A DNA stretch of 64,000 bases from Sipunculus nudus (lineage: Eukaryota > Annelida > Sipuncula > Golfingiida > Sipunculidae). The stretch's first letter is position 1. Every line of letters starts with the position of its first letter. Made by a program: the position numbers and the translations under genes. The notes under the pieces are model-generated. The model was not told the DNA's origin. It worked only from the letters and a program-made list of their open reading frames with translations, and searched no databases. The stretch spans positions 42,791,327 through 42,855,326 of the forward strand of contig CM049308.1 of assembly GCA_026874595.1 (NCBI GenBank). The letters are read 5' to 3'. Of the stretch, positions 26,001 through 38,210 are shown one piece after another.

Positions 26001-26896
26001 TCAAAAAACGTTTTACAGGTTTATAACTCATATGTGAAAATACAGCAAAATGGCTAAGTTCAGCTCTCATAACTCAGCAAAAAATCACTGAACCAAAACC
26101 ATTTGAACAAACTTGAATTATCAACATCTAAGGATAATTAATGTGTAAAATTTAAGAATTTGGCCCATTGGTTTTTGAGAAGATCTTTGTAGCCACTTAG
26201 CTAAAATGGGATGTTATGGCATATGACTAAATTCAGCTTCCCATAACTCAGCCAAAAATCACTGAACTGAGACCATTTGAACAAACTTCAGAAAGCACTA
26301 CCCTAGGATCATTTCTGTGCGATATTAAACAATTTTGCCATATGGTTTAAGAGAAGAAGTTTATTGTAGGCGTCAGTATGATACAGGCACTGATGACTTC
26401 GTACAAAAAAGGCCGATGCAGGTGTTGCCACCAATACCTTACATTCAGATATGACTCATGTGGCCAACATTGGCATAAAATTTGGTGATGATAGCTCCAG
26501 CCGTTTCTGAGATAGTAATTTTACTATGCTTTTTTGGACAGATGACTAAGTTCAACTTCCTGTAACTCGGCCAAAAATCACTGAACTTAAACCATTCGAA
26601 CAAACTTGAGAGAGATTGTTCAAGGAATCATTTCTGTGAAATATTGGACAATTTGGCTGAACAGTTACAGAGAAGAAGAATTTTAAAGCTTTTTTAGCTT
26701 TTTCCCTATAAAATCCAAGAAATTGCAGTTAGCCAAAAAATAAGCAAAATCCTATATAGTTTTTTAGATGACTAATTTTTTGCATAAAATTTCATGATGC
26801 TTATTCTTGCTGTTTTCAAGATAGAATGGGTTATCGTACAGATGACGGACACTGGACGACGCCACACCATCGCATAAGCTCACAGGTTCACTAAAA
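23045..26896. repeat. Family P element, copy 2
   Basis: It starts with ACAAGGCCTACAGGCCTAAT and ends CATCGCATAAGCTCACAGG with TTCACTAAAAA. It parallels copy 1 for most of its length but lacks the nested family Q element, giving the empty site at about 23211-23232. An internal family-type end (ATTAGCTCACAGGTTCGCTA at about 25503-25522) suggests that two elements are joined. Non-coding. Confidence 0.6.
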
Positions 26897-26984
26897 AGAG
26901 AAAATAATCTCAGCCAAGAAACTAATACAAATGAGAAAAATAAGGATCAAAACAAACCAATATATCATACAAGAAGCAAACTGG

Positions 26985-27392
26985 TGACCGGCTTCTGTGG
27001 CTCAGGGGTAGAGCGCAGGACTCAAAGCCGGGAGATCATGAGTTCGAATCTCAGCCGAGGCGGTGAGGTTTTTTCACGGTCGGCCCCCACCCAGGATGAG
27101 TGCTCTGCAGGCTTAATGGGAAGGTCGTGCCCAACGGCCATGTTTCACTCACAAACGAGTGCGCCTTTCGGGGGTCCTCGGTGGTATGATTACCAACCCA
27201 GGGCCTGCAGGTGCAGTAGTCACCGGGCCTGGTTAACGCCAGAATATAAAAATGAGAGGAAGCGTGTGATACTGCCCTGTCACGTAGTCCGAAACCGGAA
27301 TGGAAATCTGCAGATGTACATATACTTAGTTAAGGTAGCATTAAAAAATGGAGGCGGTTACCTCCAACAAAAAAAATATTTAAAAAAAAAAA
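26985..27392 (+). mobile_element. tRNA-derived SINE with 14-bp target-site duplications
   Basis: A tRNA-like head carries box A (TGGCTCAGGGGTAGAGC, 26998-27014) and box B (GAGTTCGAATC, about 27040-27050). A GC-rich body follows, then an A-rich tail (27369-27392). The identical sequence aagaagcaaactgg flanks both sides (26971-26984 and 27393-27406). A related unoccupied sequence lies at about 5872-5886 (aggagcaaactgg) in the duplicated block. The pol III promoter boxes are seen directly. Membership in a named bivalve SINE family cannot be shown here. The 157-codon open frame across the element is not a gene. Confidence 0.9.
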
Positions 27393-28320
27393 AAGAAGCA
27401 AACTGGAATTGGGATTTTTTAATTTTATTAACTGAAATAAAGTTATCAGAAATATAAATTTTGATTATTTACCCAGTATCATGTAACAGCTGATACAGCC
27501 ATGAGTCTTTATGTTATTAGTCAAACATATTGACATCTTTAATGAGCACTTGTCTGAGTAATTTTTTAAAAATTTTTGAGATATTTCATTTTTTTAAATT
27601 TTGTAATAGAAAATAAACCAACAAATTAAACACCTGGAAAAGACCTGGAAATTTAGATTAATTTAATATGATCAACTCCATCCTTGTCTATCATTAATTG
27701 CTTTACATAATCCCTTATCGTAAACAGCAATTTTATTTAATTATTTAATTTCATTTTTTATGTTTGAAATTAAAAACTACCAAATGGTGACTGCATGATG
27801 TCATTTGAAATATATTTTCAGCAATCCATGAAAGATCCTTAAAACATCAGTAATTGCAAGGTCCCTGTTACTCATTAACAATGAAATTCATTTTCCATTT
27901 ATTTTTCTTCAAGTTGTTATTATAAACCAATATTTTTTTAAAATTATTGTTTATTGTTATGTTTTTGGCCAAAACAATTACAAGATGATGGGGGTTGAAC
28001 AGCTATATCCAGCTGAAGCCACCCAAGAGCTGGCTTGCTGCAGTATATGCCTCGCTTCAAGCATGAAAGGTCAATATGGGGACATATAGAGGGGCTTCAG
28101 TACAGCCTAGGTGTGACATGGTCTCATAAAAACTGTAATAAAAGCTACAGTTTTTGGTCAATTCCTTTCAAGTTTCAGAATTTAGAAGCTGAAATCCTTA
28201 TGCGTGAATGATATGGAAATTAAACCAACAGTGCTAACAGGGAAAAAACATGCCATGCCCAAAGTTGGGCAAAATTTTTAGGAACTGATTTTATATTTAT
28301 GCGAATAACATAAAATTTGA
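27393..28320. repeat. Second copy of the 5850-6790 block
   Basis: It shares long stretches with 5850-6790: 'tataaattttgattattta', 'ctgatacagccatgagt', 'aagccacccaagagctggct' and 'cagggaaaaaacatgccat'. No gene is visible. Confidence 0.65.
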
Positions 28321-30410
28321 ACAAGGCCTACAGGCCTAATGCAAAGATTGGGAGTATGAATGGAGGTTTATTTTTAAAATTTAATATTGATCCTCTTAAG
28401 TCCTGCATATCTACCTTAGTCATTATGACGCACAGACAGGTCAAAATATCAGTCCAATACATCAAACTTCCCCAGAGTTAGATGCACTGAACTAACAAGG
28501 CTTAGGTGAGTAAGGCAGTTGCCCCCAAGTGACCTGTGACAAATTGCTGCCTCAAGCTACTGCACTGAGTGAACTCTTGACCTGCACCTGGCTAGACTGA
28601 GTGAATTTTGACCTGTACCTGGCTGCACTGAGTGAACTTTTGACCTACTGCATAATCTGACACAGTTGGCAGTCTGCCAAAGCTATAAATAGATTCAGGC
28701 TGAACTTTGGTGGCGAATATGATGTAGTGAGCAGTCTTCCAAAGCTATAAATAGAATGCAGCTACTGCACTGAGTGAACTCTTGACCTATACCTGGCTGC
28801 ACTTCTTCCAATCCTGGCACTGTGCCAAAACTATTTATAGAGCAGACATCATCTTGGCTAATGGCTAACATCAAGGCACTGGCAATCTGCCAATGGTAAA
28901 CAAAGTGCTGCCATCTGTACACAAAAGTGGTCCCTACTTGAAATAACTTTGAAATTTATTTTCCCAATACAAAATGCTTTTCAGCTGACTTTTTATAAAA
29001 AAGAAATCAGGAAAATAAGTAAAATTATTACTGATGCATACTGAATGCAAAATTAAAATACAGATATATCTCATTGATGGCAAATTCTTGAATTAAGTTG
29101 AGTAGGGATACCAATAATATAATCCACGTACAGTTGTCTTTATATAGCCACAGAGAGCTGAATATCCATGGTTGTAACATTGCCTGGTATGATGAATAAT
29201 TTAAATCATAAATCTAAATTTTTTAAAAGCTTTTAAAAAAAACTTTCTTGTCAATATTAACCAAAGATAACCTGAAATCTAAATGACTAGTGGCATGATG
29301 TAATAGATGCTGATAAACTGGTGCCAGGCTAGATGTAACAGCATAACATAGCAAACATATATGGTAAAATGACTCAATTCAATTTCCATATTTCAGCCAA
29401 AAATCATTCATGTGGAACCATTAATGACAATTATTATAAGAATTATTGAAGGGATTATTCTTGTAAAATATTTAACAAACTGGCTTCAGTGGCATCAGTC
29501 GAAAAACGTTTCGCAGGTTTATAACTCATATAGGAAGATACAGCTAACTGGCTAAGTTCAGCTTCCTGTAACTCAGCCAAAAAGCACTGAACCAAAACCA
29601 TTTGAACAAATTTAAATTATCAACATCTGAGGATAATTAATGTGTGAGATTTAAGTATTTGGCCAAGTGGTTTTTGAAAAGAAGATCATTGTAGCCACTG
29701 AGCTAAAATGGGCTGTTATGGCATATGACTAAATTCAGCTTCCCATAACTTGGCCAAAAGTCACTGAAAAGAGACCATTTGAACCAACTTCAGAAAACAC
29801 TACCCCAGGATCATTCTGGTGCAATATTAAACATTTTGGCCATATGGTTTCAGAGAAGAAGTTTTTTGTAGACCTCAGTGTGATACAGGCACTGATGAAC
29901 CCGTACAAAAAAGGCCGATGCAGGTGGCGCCACCAATACCTCAATTTCAGATATGACCTATGTGACCAACATTGGCATAAAATTTGGTGATGATAGCTCC
30001 AGCCGTTTCTTATATTTAAATTTTAATATGCTTTTTTTCATAGTTAACAAAGTTCAACCATCTGTAACTCGGCCAAAAATCATCGAACTGGAACTATTCA
30101 AACAAACTTGAGAAAGATTGTTCCAGGGATCATTTCTGTGAAATATTGGACAATTTGGCTAGACATTTTCGGAGAAGAAGATTTTTAAAGCTTTTTTAGC
30201 TTTTTCCCTATAAAATCTAAGAAAATGCAGTTAGAAAATAAATAAACATAATGCAATATAGTTTTTTGGATGACTGATTATTTGCAAAAAATTTGGTGAT
30301 GCTAGCTCCTGCCTTTTTTGAGATAGCTATGGTTAACGTACAGACGACGCACGATGGACGACACACGACGCACGACGCCGCACCATCGCATAAGCTCACA
30401 GGTTCGCTGA
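28321..30410. repeat. Family P element, copy 3 (internally deleted)
   Basis: It starts with ACAAGGCCTACAGGCCTAAT and ends CACCATCGCATAAGCTCACA with GGTTCGCTGAT. It retains the 'aactcagccaaaaa' and GGTGGCGCCACC (about 29924) sections and is shorter than copies 1 and 2. Confidence 0.6.
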
Positions 30411-31946
30411 TAAAACTATCCAAGAGCTTTAGACAGAAATAAACATGGAGCAAATTTGTTGAAGTATTCTCAGATACAGGCGAAAATGGATGTGTTCAAG
30501 ATCACTCAGAGTAAAGATCATGACCCAATTTTTACTTAGGCTTCCTCCTCTGGCCCATAGCTATGCGCTTGTAAAATTAGAAAAAGATCAGTCACACCCT
30601 TCATGAGTTACCTCCCTAACTAGATTTGTCTGCGGCGATGCGACCATTTCAAAAACATAGTATCCCCAACTTTTCAGTCAGGTGATAAAATAAACCATTC
30701 ACATAAATTCTATTTCTGTTTAAATGCATATTTAAGTTACATGCACTTTATTTCTCTTGCTCCAGGATAGATGTAACCAAGGAATATGAATGATATAGTT
30801 AACATTTCCAGACTAGCATAACTAGAAAATACCATTTTATCTCACAGGGAGGACACAACCACAGGTGGTGCCATCTGCTGGTGAAATATCAAATGGCAGT
30901 CACATGATAATTGTGTTCTCAAACATGGAAATAATCTTTGCAGCAGTTCACAAGATTAAAGATAGCAGTTTTGCAAAAAATGGAATTATGAATTTACAGA
31001 ATTTGCTGATCAGCAAAATTCAAAGACATACTAAATCATAATTTTAAATACAATCCTATTCCATTTAATATTCATTTTATCCTCTGTACTCAAATTAAAG
31101 GAATCAGTGTATATGATTTGGAGGCTTCAACTTTTTTATTGACCAAATTATCCAAATTTAAAGGGAATACACAACTGTGACAAAAAAAAGTAGGGCTGAC
31201 ACACCAACCTGCTGGATACAATGAAAAACTCTTCATGTAACTAATATGTGTAGAAAATTGGGTCAAGATATCAGTAGGGGTTTAAGAGCTACCAAGCAGA
31301 AGAAGGGGGACAGATGGACGGATGGACAGTCAGATGGATGAACAGGGACCATTTTTGTTATCCTCCCTCCTACAGCAGGGGACTAATAATTCTCTTCATT
31401 ATAGTATTCATTGAATTCTCTTGCCTCCAAAGAATCCTTGCATATGATTTGAAGTTAAAAGTATTCTAATTTACTGACTTATCGGAAGGAAAATGAAAAA
31501 GACCATTTGGAGCGCTGGAGTCATTACTCAGAGGTGGTGCCACCTGCAGGTTATGATCACAGGTCAGCTTTGTGCTCAGTAAGTCTGTAAAATATGGCGA
31601 AGAATGCAGCAAGTGTCATAGAGATATGTGGTAAAAGGATTGGGTGGGATGGACAGACAGTTGGGGTCATGGGTTTTGAACCTAACTAACTCCTCTGGTT
31701 TAAAGTGAAATGTAACATTCATTAGTAGATTTCAATCAGTTCCATGCAGGTTTATTTCTGGCACTGATGAACACACGCACACACATGCTGACACCCTCTG
31801 TTTCAGAAGTCACTGTGCCTGTATTAAGTTGGTCTGTTTGTGATTGGCAGGACTTGCTGATCAATATACCCTATAATTTATATACTCAACATTACTAGCA
31901 TTACAAAAATTTTTGCACATTTTAATTCATTTATGTGAGCAAGTAC
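30411..31946. other. Intron with repeat fragments
   Basis: The fragment 'catagtatccccaac' near 30656 matches the hairpin-element end. Otherwise the sequence is AT-rich with short CA repeats near 31775. No exon is visible. Confidence 0.45.
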
Positions 31947-32094
31947 CTGGATCTGGATATGTGGGCATACTTTCAAATAATACAGTGGTGGCTCCATTAC
32001 AGAGAGGTCCATACACTACATAGCTGTGACCTGTGATCCAGCCAATATCAGCCATGCAGCCAAACACATCACCAGGCTGGTAGTCAAACACAAA
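31947..32094 (-). CDS. ACSS1: Acetyl-CoA synthetase, exon 5 of 8 visible
   Basis: The 148-bp exon reads [20 protein letters not shown], then [20 protein letters not shown] and [10 protein letters not shown]. The [11 protein letters not shown] stretch is a signature of acetyl- and propionyl-CoA synthetases, and the Gly/His/Tyr cluster lines the CoA and acyl site (family knowledge). The acceptor is TTTCTTTACAG, the donor CCAG then GTACTTG. It starts in phase 0 and ends with one base of the Gly codon completed by exon 19886-20023. Confidence 0.96.
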
Positions 32095-32762
32095 CTGTAA
32101 AGAAACAAACAGGTGACCCATGGGCCATGATGTTCAGCTGACTATGTACTCAGCTGACTAATCTATGTCAACATTGTTCATTGCTTTTACTGAAAGTAAA
32201 AAAGTTTTTCTGAATATATGTGACAGTCCCTGTCATTAGAAATGTCTTGGTTAAATGTATATTTCCAATTACAATAAAGGACAAAATTATCTGACCAAAT
32301 GTAAGCAATACTATGTGTCTACTCTGAAGATAGGGCTCCCATACAGACAGATGATATATTTTTTTAACCTAAGTTTCTATATTCCTAAAAGTATATAACT
32401 GACAAATTCAGATGTTCCAATTGCAAAAGATTGTCCCACAGGGTTCATTTGGTGGCCATCTAGGTGGCAATCATGGATTTTGGATGGAAAATTTAGAATA
32501 ATCATAACTTCTGAACAACTCGTCATAGAAACCATTTTTCTAAGTAATTCCTGTGCCTGAAATTAACTGGGATAATTAGAACAAGGTTGATGTATATAAA
32601 TGGAAAGAAAAATGTTTATAAAATGGTATACTTTCACTCAAAATGTAGCACTAATACAGCATCATCTTGCTCAAAGAGTTAAATATTGTTAATTATCATT
32701 TATGGAATATATTAGGAGCATATTTCTCAATTTTGGTGTAAGCAATATTGGTAAAGGATTAC

Positions 32763-32915
32763 CTTTTGCGTGACAGTTGCATAGAGGAGGTAACCAGCTT
32801 GCGTGTGGACCAGACCCTTTGGCTTGCCTGTGCTACCACTGGTGTACAAGAGAAACAGCAAATCTTCACTGTCCAGCTCTTCTGGCTGACATTCTGTGGA
32901 AAACTTGGACATCTC
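32763..32915 (-). CDS. ACSS1: Acetyl-CoA synthetase, exon 4 of 8 visible (AMP-binding P-loop)
   Basis: The 153-bp exon is exactly 51 codons, phase 0 at both ends. It includes [20 protein letters not shown], then [28 protein letters not shown] is the AMP-binding signature loop of the ANL superfamily, contacting the ATP phosphates. The acceptor is AATATTCTTCAG, the donor AAAAG then GTAATCC. It follows the VPLEK end of exon 38035-38210 without a break, as in intact family members. Confidence 0.97.
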
Positions 32916-33099
32916 CTGAAGAATATTAAGACGAGGACATCTATGCTAGTAATGTTAGAACAAGGGACAAAATGAAATATAATTGAATTAATTATATCGC
33001 ACTGAATCAATGATAGTCATGTATAAATGTAGGAGTGGAGCACCCCAAGCAATAGAAGCACCATTACATCTGATGTATCACACTGCATATAAATCAGTA

Positions 33100-34060
33100 G
33101 GATAGTCCTGTGCCTTTGACCTTTGAACTTGTGATGTAAAAAGTCAACATGGTTCTACCCATATTGTTAGGTCACCCAAAAATGAAAGAATTTGGATGAA
33201 ACAAACTCTAGTGACCTTTGACCTTAAATTGACAAGGATCTTTGCCTATTGGCAGGTGAGCTATATTTGCAAGAGGGAAGGTCTGGGATGATAAGTTTGG
33301 CTCAGAATGCATCCACAATCCTTTTAAAGATGATGGTTCTGTGACCTTCACCTGTTACCTTGTGACCACAAAATCAAAGGGGTCTCACATTAGTGGTGGG
33401 CAATTAATAAATCAAGTTTGTAATCTATATGTCAATTCAAACTTAAGTTATCATCTGGAGACAAATTTGAGGACAGATGGCTCATGTGACCTTGACCTTT
33501 GACCTTGTGACCTGAATTTAAAGGGATCTTCCCCTGTTGGCAGGTGGGTTATAAGTGGAACATGGAAGGTCTGAGATAAAAAGTAAGGCTTAAAATGCAT
33601 CCAAAAACTTTTTTAAATATGTGGGTCCTGTGACCTTGACCTTTGACCCCAAAATCAAAAGGGTTCTAATAATATTGGTGGGTCATATACAAGTCAGGAT
33701 TGAAACTAATATGTCAATCCAAACTTTAGTTATCATCCAGAAACAAATATGTCAACAGTTGGCCCCTGTGACCCTGGACCTTGTGACCCCAAAATCAATC
33801 TGGTTCTTCCCATATTGGCAGGTCAGCTACATGTGCAAGATGAAAGATTTGGGATGAAAAGTTTGGCTTAAAATGCATCAACAATCTTTCAAAATAAGTG
33901 GGTCCTTTGACCTCATGACTCCAAAATCAATTGAGTTCTTGTGTTGGAGGTGAGCCATATATCAGTCAAGTTTAAAATCAATTTGTCAATCCAAACTGGA
34001 TCTATCATCAGGAAATACAGAAAAGCGGCAGACAAATGAAATGACAGACAGGGTGATAAA
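33100..34060. repeat. Degenerate tandem block with repeated TGACCTTTGACC motifs
   Basis: Imperfect units of about 130-180 bp each begin with a phrase like 'ctgtgaccttgacctttgac'. The exact 13-mer TGACCTTTGACCT occurs at 33212-33224 and 33493-33505; near matches lie near 33115, 33638 and 33775. Related sequence lies inside the family Q element at 13400-13860. The motif is the reverse complement of AGGTCAAAGGTCA, a DR1 nuclear-receptor site; whether it is used is unknown. Confidence 0.6.
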
Positions 34061-34379
34061 TAGAGGGCATCTGCTTATTCAAGCAGGGCCCTATTAACAC
34101 ACAAGGTTTCAGGACACAGATGAAATCACAGTTGTGAAACTGATAGTATCAATATAATTTGGCAGTCTCAAAATAAATGGGAAAAATGCATAAAATATAG
34201 AAAAAATACAGGTGGCACCACCATAAATAAACGCACTGGGTTTCAGCACACTGGATGAAACCACAGCTGAGAAACTGACACAACTGCTGTCATTTAATGG
34301 TCTCACAAGTTTTCGGGAACTAACAAAACTAGTCATGGTAAATATTCAAGGCAAGATTCATGGCAATCATTGTATTATT

Positions 34380-36395
34380 TATCAAGATACTTTTTAATTA
34401 TTCTGGGGGGACATTTTATAGCCCCAAGCTAGTAGGATAGAGGTCAGAGTGACCTAATTTCAGGTTTCCAAGGAGATGTATTAATAACCTACCTGGATAT
34501 TAATTTACAAGTTTCTAGGATACCGCAAAAAACCGCATATACATCGAGAAATTTGTTCCCAAAAAATTAATCCAAGAAAGGGGAGTCGACTTATGTGCGG
34601 GTCTAAGCCTGAGAGTCAAAATTTTGCATGAACTTAGTCAAACTGCCGGCCTGAATGTCTTAACTGATCGACAACTAGATATCCGTTTCCGGTGAAGTCA
34701 GGTACACAAGTCCCCCTTTCTGTCCAAAAATACAGTCTAATAAGGTTTCCGAATATTTTTTTTTTCAAATTTTGACCATTTACGCTGTTCTTTCATTTGG
34801 ATAATGCAGTATAATAAAATGTTGGCAATTTACATGGTTGATGACAACCAGGAAATGACCCGGGTCAAGCTATAATGAGCTTCATTCACGGGCGATTAGG
34901 TACGTGTGCAAGAGGCACGGGTATTGCGTAATCAGTTGGGATTTTATCCAGGGCATCAGCCCCTGTGTATTTGACATCCAATTATGTTACAGTATTTCCC
35001 CACAAAAACATTTGGTGCTTGCGTAAGTTTGGAAACATGTAAACGGTAAAAGCCTGTGGGCCGTGGTATCAGAACTACAGACATGTGACAAATGGCTGAT
35101 TACAGCACCGATTAGTGCTCACTCGGTACGAGGATGGCTGCCTGTCCCAAGAAGCCCAAAACTAGGTCACGCTGTTCACCTGTGTACTTACACGTGGGGG
35201 AAATTATCACTTCGTTCGGAAGTTCCTACTTAAATATCACCCCAAATCGTAGTAAATGACTGCAGCCCTGAGCAAAGCTCGGGAAAAAAATAGACCGAAC
35301 TTCAATCTGACATCGATATCGCAATGAACAAACGAACACAAAACCTGCAAGACTTAGTCAAAATTAGTCCTCCACAGAATGTGAAATATATGATTCATTC
35401 ATGAAAACTTTCATCAAAAAGATAGATAAAACGGAGTTTGATCAAAGAACGACTGAAGTGTTGTCCACGTGTTGCCCTGGCTTCCGTGCTCTCACTCTGC
35501 GGTTTGCTATGCTGGATACCTACGCTGCATATATGCAGTTATATCGCATGTAATTGTTCATTACCTTGCCGTCTGTGGAGACAAAGAAGACCAGAGTTAA
35601 TTAAAACTTGAATAAAACTGTCGTTTACGGCCTTGTGTTTTCTCAGAATGTAAAATAAAAATCTCTGATAATAAAATTCTTGCCCTTGATCCACGGATAT
35701 GACCAAGCTGAGGACAGTTTACACTGTCACGTGGCCTTTTCAGGCGACTCGCTTGGACCCAACTTCGCGTGCTCTTTTCACTTTAGATTATATAAAATGT
35801 AGAGAAGTCTGCGACAATCCTGTTTTAGTAACACGCTTAAATAGTCTTGTATTTAAAGATATCTGACACAAACAATCATTAGAAGTTTAAAATAAATGAG
35901 CAATGACAGAAAGTGGAGAGAAATCCTTGGCTGTTCTATTATCCCGCACCTGCCGATTCTAGGTGTCAGACGATCTTCATTTCTGCAAAATACTTAAAGT
36001 ATCTACCTGTTATATTTATTAATCTTAGTCTTTATGATGACCAATAACTTTTAAATAGATTGCACAACAAAACAAATGACATTTTAACAGTTTAACAAAA
36101 ACTGGAGTGGTATAATGAATGTCAAAAACGAGTGGCCAGTCATACAATTCACCTTTCCCCAGTGGCCTGTCACACTACTCTCGATGGTCATGTATGCTGC
36201 TTCAGACCTGTTTTGACCTCCAGAATGGCTTGAAAAATTTTTCACCTGAAATTCACCCTGAAAATTTATACTCGACTTATATGCGAGTTTTTACAGTGAG
36301 TGGTTGAGATTAGTACCCTGTTAATGGATGGCCAGACGCCTGGACAGCCAATCGACAAAACACCATTCCTTTTCAACAATTCAGCTAAAAACTAT
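34380..36395. repeat. Family Q terminal fragment split by a TIR element
   Basis: 34380-34520 matches the family Q right arm (compare 14320-14450). 36303-36395 continues it ('gattagtaccctgttaatgg', then 'ggccagacgcctggaca' and 'caattcagctaaaaac'). The interruption is the element at 34521-36302. Confidence 0.6.
34521..36302. mobile_element. 1.8-kb DNA element with imperfect terminal inverted repeats
   Basis: The left end GCAAAAAACCGCATATACAT plus CGAG is inverse to the right end CTCGACTTATATGCGAGTTT plus TTAC, with a few mismatches over about 24 bp. The element interrupts a family Q copy whose two halves can be aligned to 14320-14510. The interior is richer in CpG than its surroundings and has no long frame, so it is non-autonomous. 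The target duplication is unclear and the superfamily is not assigned. Confidence 0.65.
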
Positions 36396-37299
36396 AATTT
36401 AATACTGAGGATCACTATTCCAAAAATGTTTTGTACATTGGAGTTGTCATTATAATGTACATTTTAATTTTATTAACTGAAATAGAAGATAAAATTGATT
36501 AAAGATTCCCTTTTCAAATCAGGTATACACACTGCTGGTTTGATAAGGGAGAAAAATATCATTATTCTAATCATTATCTTACTGAAATAAATATATACAT
36601 TTTCACACATGTTGAAAAAGAATGAAAAGTTTTTACTAATTGATGTAAGGAATTATTTATACCATCCACACTTTTCTAGCAAGACATCACAGGTTACATA
36701 AAACAGGTGAGGGCTGCATCACCAATTACACACCACTATTCTTGGCTAGCTTGACATAAACAATACTTTACATGGTGTCTGGAAACTTAAATAAAAGCTA
36801 CTATTTTTTATCAATTTCTTCAATTTCAGACTTTAAAAGATTGAATCCTTATGTATATATGCTTTAAAAATTTTATCAACAGTTTGTAGAAGGGGAAATG
36901 TGCAATGGTCAAAGTTGGGCAAACTTTACAGATGCCCAATCACCTATTTTTGAAAAGAAATTTGTGATTTCTGGCTTCCTCTAGATATATATTAATGGTC
37001 TAAAGGTTATTTGTGTTGTGAAAAGTTCTTATAAAGCCTTGTGAAGGATGTGTGAACTTGTTTATCAACAACATGTTTGTAAACACAGCAATGTTGACAA
37101 ACGGGAAAAACATGTAACCTAAGGTGGTAGGTTGAATATATGTGGAGGAAGAAACATCACTTGTTGCAAAACTCCATTTGCAATAAAGCTCTGGCTTATT
37201 TGACTTGCTGCAAGATGCCCTTGTTGAATTTGTTTTGATTATTTAAGCAGGCCCCACATATTATAAACACGTTGATATAAACAAAAAAAGCAGCCTGAC
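36396..37299. other. Intronic DNA, weak repeat similarity
   Basis: The sequence around 36400-36900 resembles 8440-9200 ('ttttgtacattggagtt', 'aaataaaagctact'), so it is a duplicated intron block. 36950-37299 shows nothing recognisable. Confidence 0.45.
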
Positions 37300-38034
37300 T
37301 TAATGGAAAGTTTATAGGGCGGGCTTACCTTTTCCAGGGGAATATCTATCGGACTTAATGGAATGTTTATAGGGAGGGCTTATCTTTTCCAGGGGAACAT
37401 CTACCTGACTTAATGGAATGTGGGCTTACTGTTTCCAGGGGAACATCTATCTAACTTAATGGAACTTTCATAGGGAGAGCTTACCTTTTCCAGGTGATCA
37501 TCTATCTGACTTAATGGATTGTTAATAGGGAGGGCTTTCCTTTTCCAGGTGAATATCTATTTGACTTCATGGAACTTTCATAGGGAGAGCTTCCCTTTTC
37601 CAGGGGAACATCTACCTGACTTAATGGAATGTTTATAGGGAAGGCTTACCGTTTCCAGGGGAACATCTATCCCACTTAATGGAACTTACATAGGGAGAGC
37701 TAACCTTTTCCAGGGGAATTTCTATCTGACTTAATGGAACGTTCATAGGGAGGGCTTTCCTTTTCCAGGGAAATATCTATCCGACTTCATGGAACTTTCA
37801 TAGGGAAAGCTTACCTTTTCAAGGGGAACATCTATCTGACTTAATGAAACTTTCATAGGGAGGGCTTACCTTTTCCAGGGGAACATCTATCAGACTTAAT
37901 GGAACATTCATAAGGAGAGCTAACCTTTTCCAAGGGAACATCTATCTGACTTAATGGAACATTCATAGGGAGAGCTTAGCTTTTCCAGGGGAACATCTAT
38001 CTGACTTAATGGAACGTTCATAGGGAGGGCTTAC
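37300..38034 (-). repeat. 55-bp minisatellite derived from the donor edge of ACSS exon 38035-38210
   Basis: About 13 units of 55 bp (for example 'ctgacttaatgg' at 37946 and 38001). On the minus strand each unit reads GTTCCATTAAGTCAGATAGA, then TGTTCCCCTGGAAAAG, then GTAAGCCCTCCCTATGAAC. That is the last 36 bases of the adjacent exon (codons V-P-L-S-Q-I-D-V-P-L-E-K), its 5' splice site and about 19 intron bases. Most units keep an intact GTAAG donor. The array touches the exon directly. Confidence 0.96.
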
Positions 38035-38210
38035 CTTTTCCAGGGGAACATCTATCTGACTTAATGGAACCTGGGCTCCTGTTCTCTGAGCAACAAACAC
38101 TTTGTTGACATTAGGACACTTGGCCACTGCAGCATCCACAGTTTTCTTTAGGTCAATCAGCCTTCTGCCTCGTACACCCTGATCTGCAGTAAATACTGTG
38201 GTGGCTTCAG
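38035..38210 (-). CDS. ACSS1: Acetyl-CoA synthetase, exon 3 of 8 visible, flanked on both sides by arrays of its own edges
   Basis: The 176-bp exon reads EATTVFTADQGVRGRRLIDL, then KKTVDAAVAKCPNVNKVFVA, QRTGAQVPL and SQIDVPLEK, a section of the adenylation domain between the GFS-type loop and the AMP signature loop. The acceptor is ATTGTTACAG, the donor GAAAAG then GTAAGC. It starts with CT, completing Ala after the G that ends exon 47867-48066, and ends in phase 0. The downstream intron begins with a 55-bp array of the exon's 3' edge; the upstream intron ends with a 62-bp array of its 5' edge. The exon itself is intact. Confidence 0.97.

Noticed and set aside
26990-27062. A possible functional tRNA gene
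   Set aside because: The A and B boxes are present, but the sequence continues into a SINE body with A tail and target duplications, and no clean acceptor-stem pairing is seen. It is a tRNA-derived head only.
26984-27457. 157-codon open frame on the plus strand
   Set aside because: It coincides with the tRNA-derived SINE and its A-rich tail, bounded by target-site duplications; it is not a gene.
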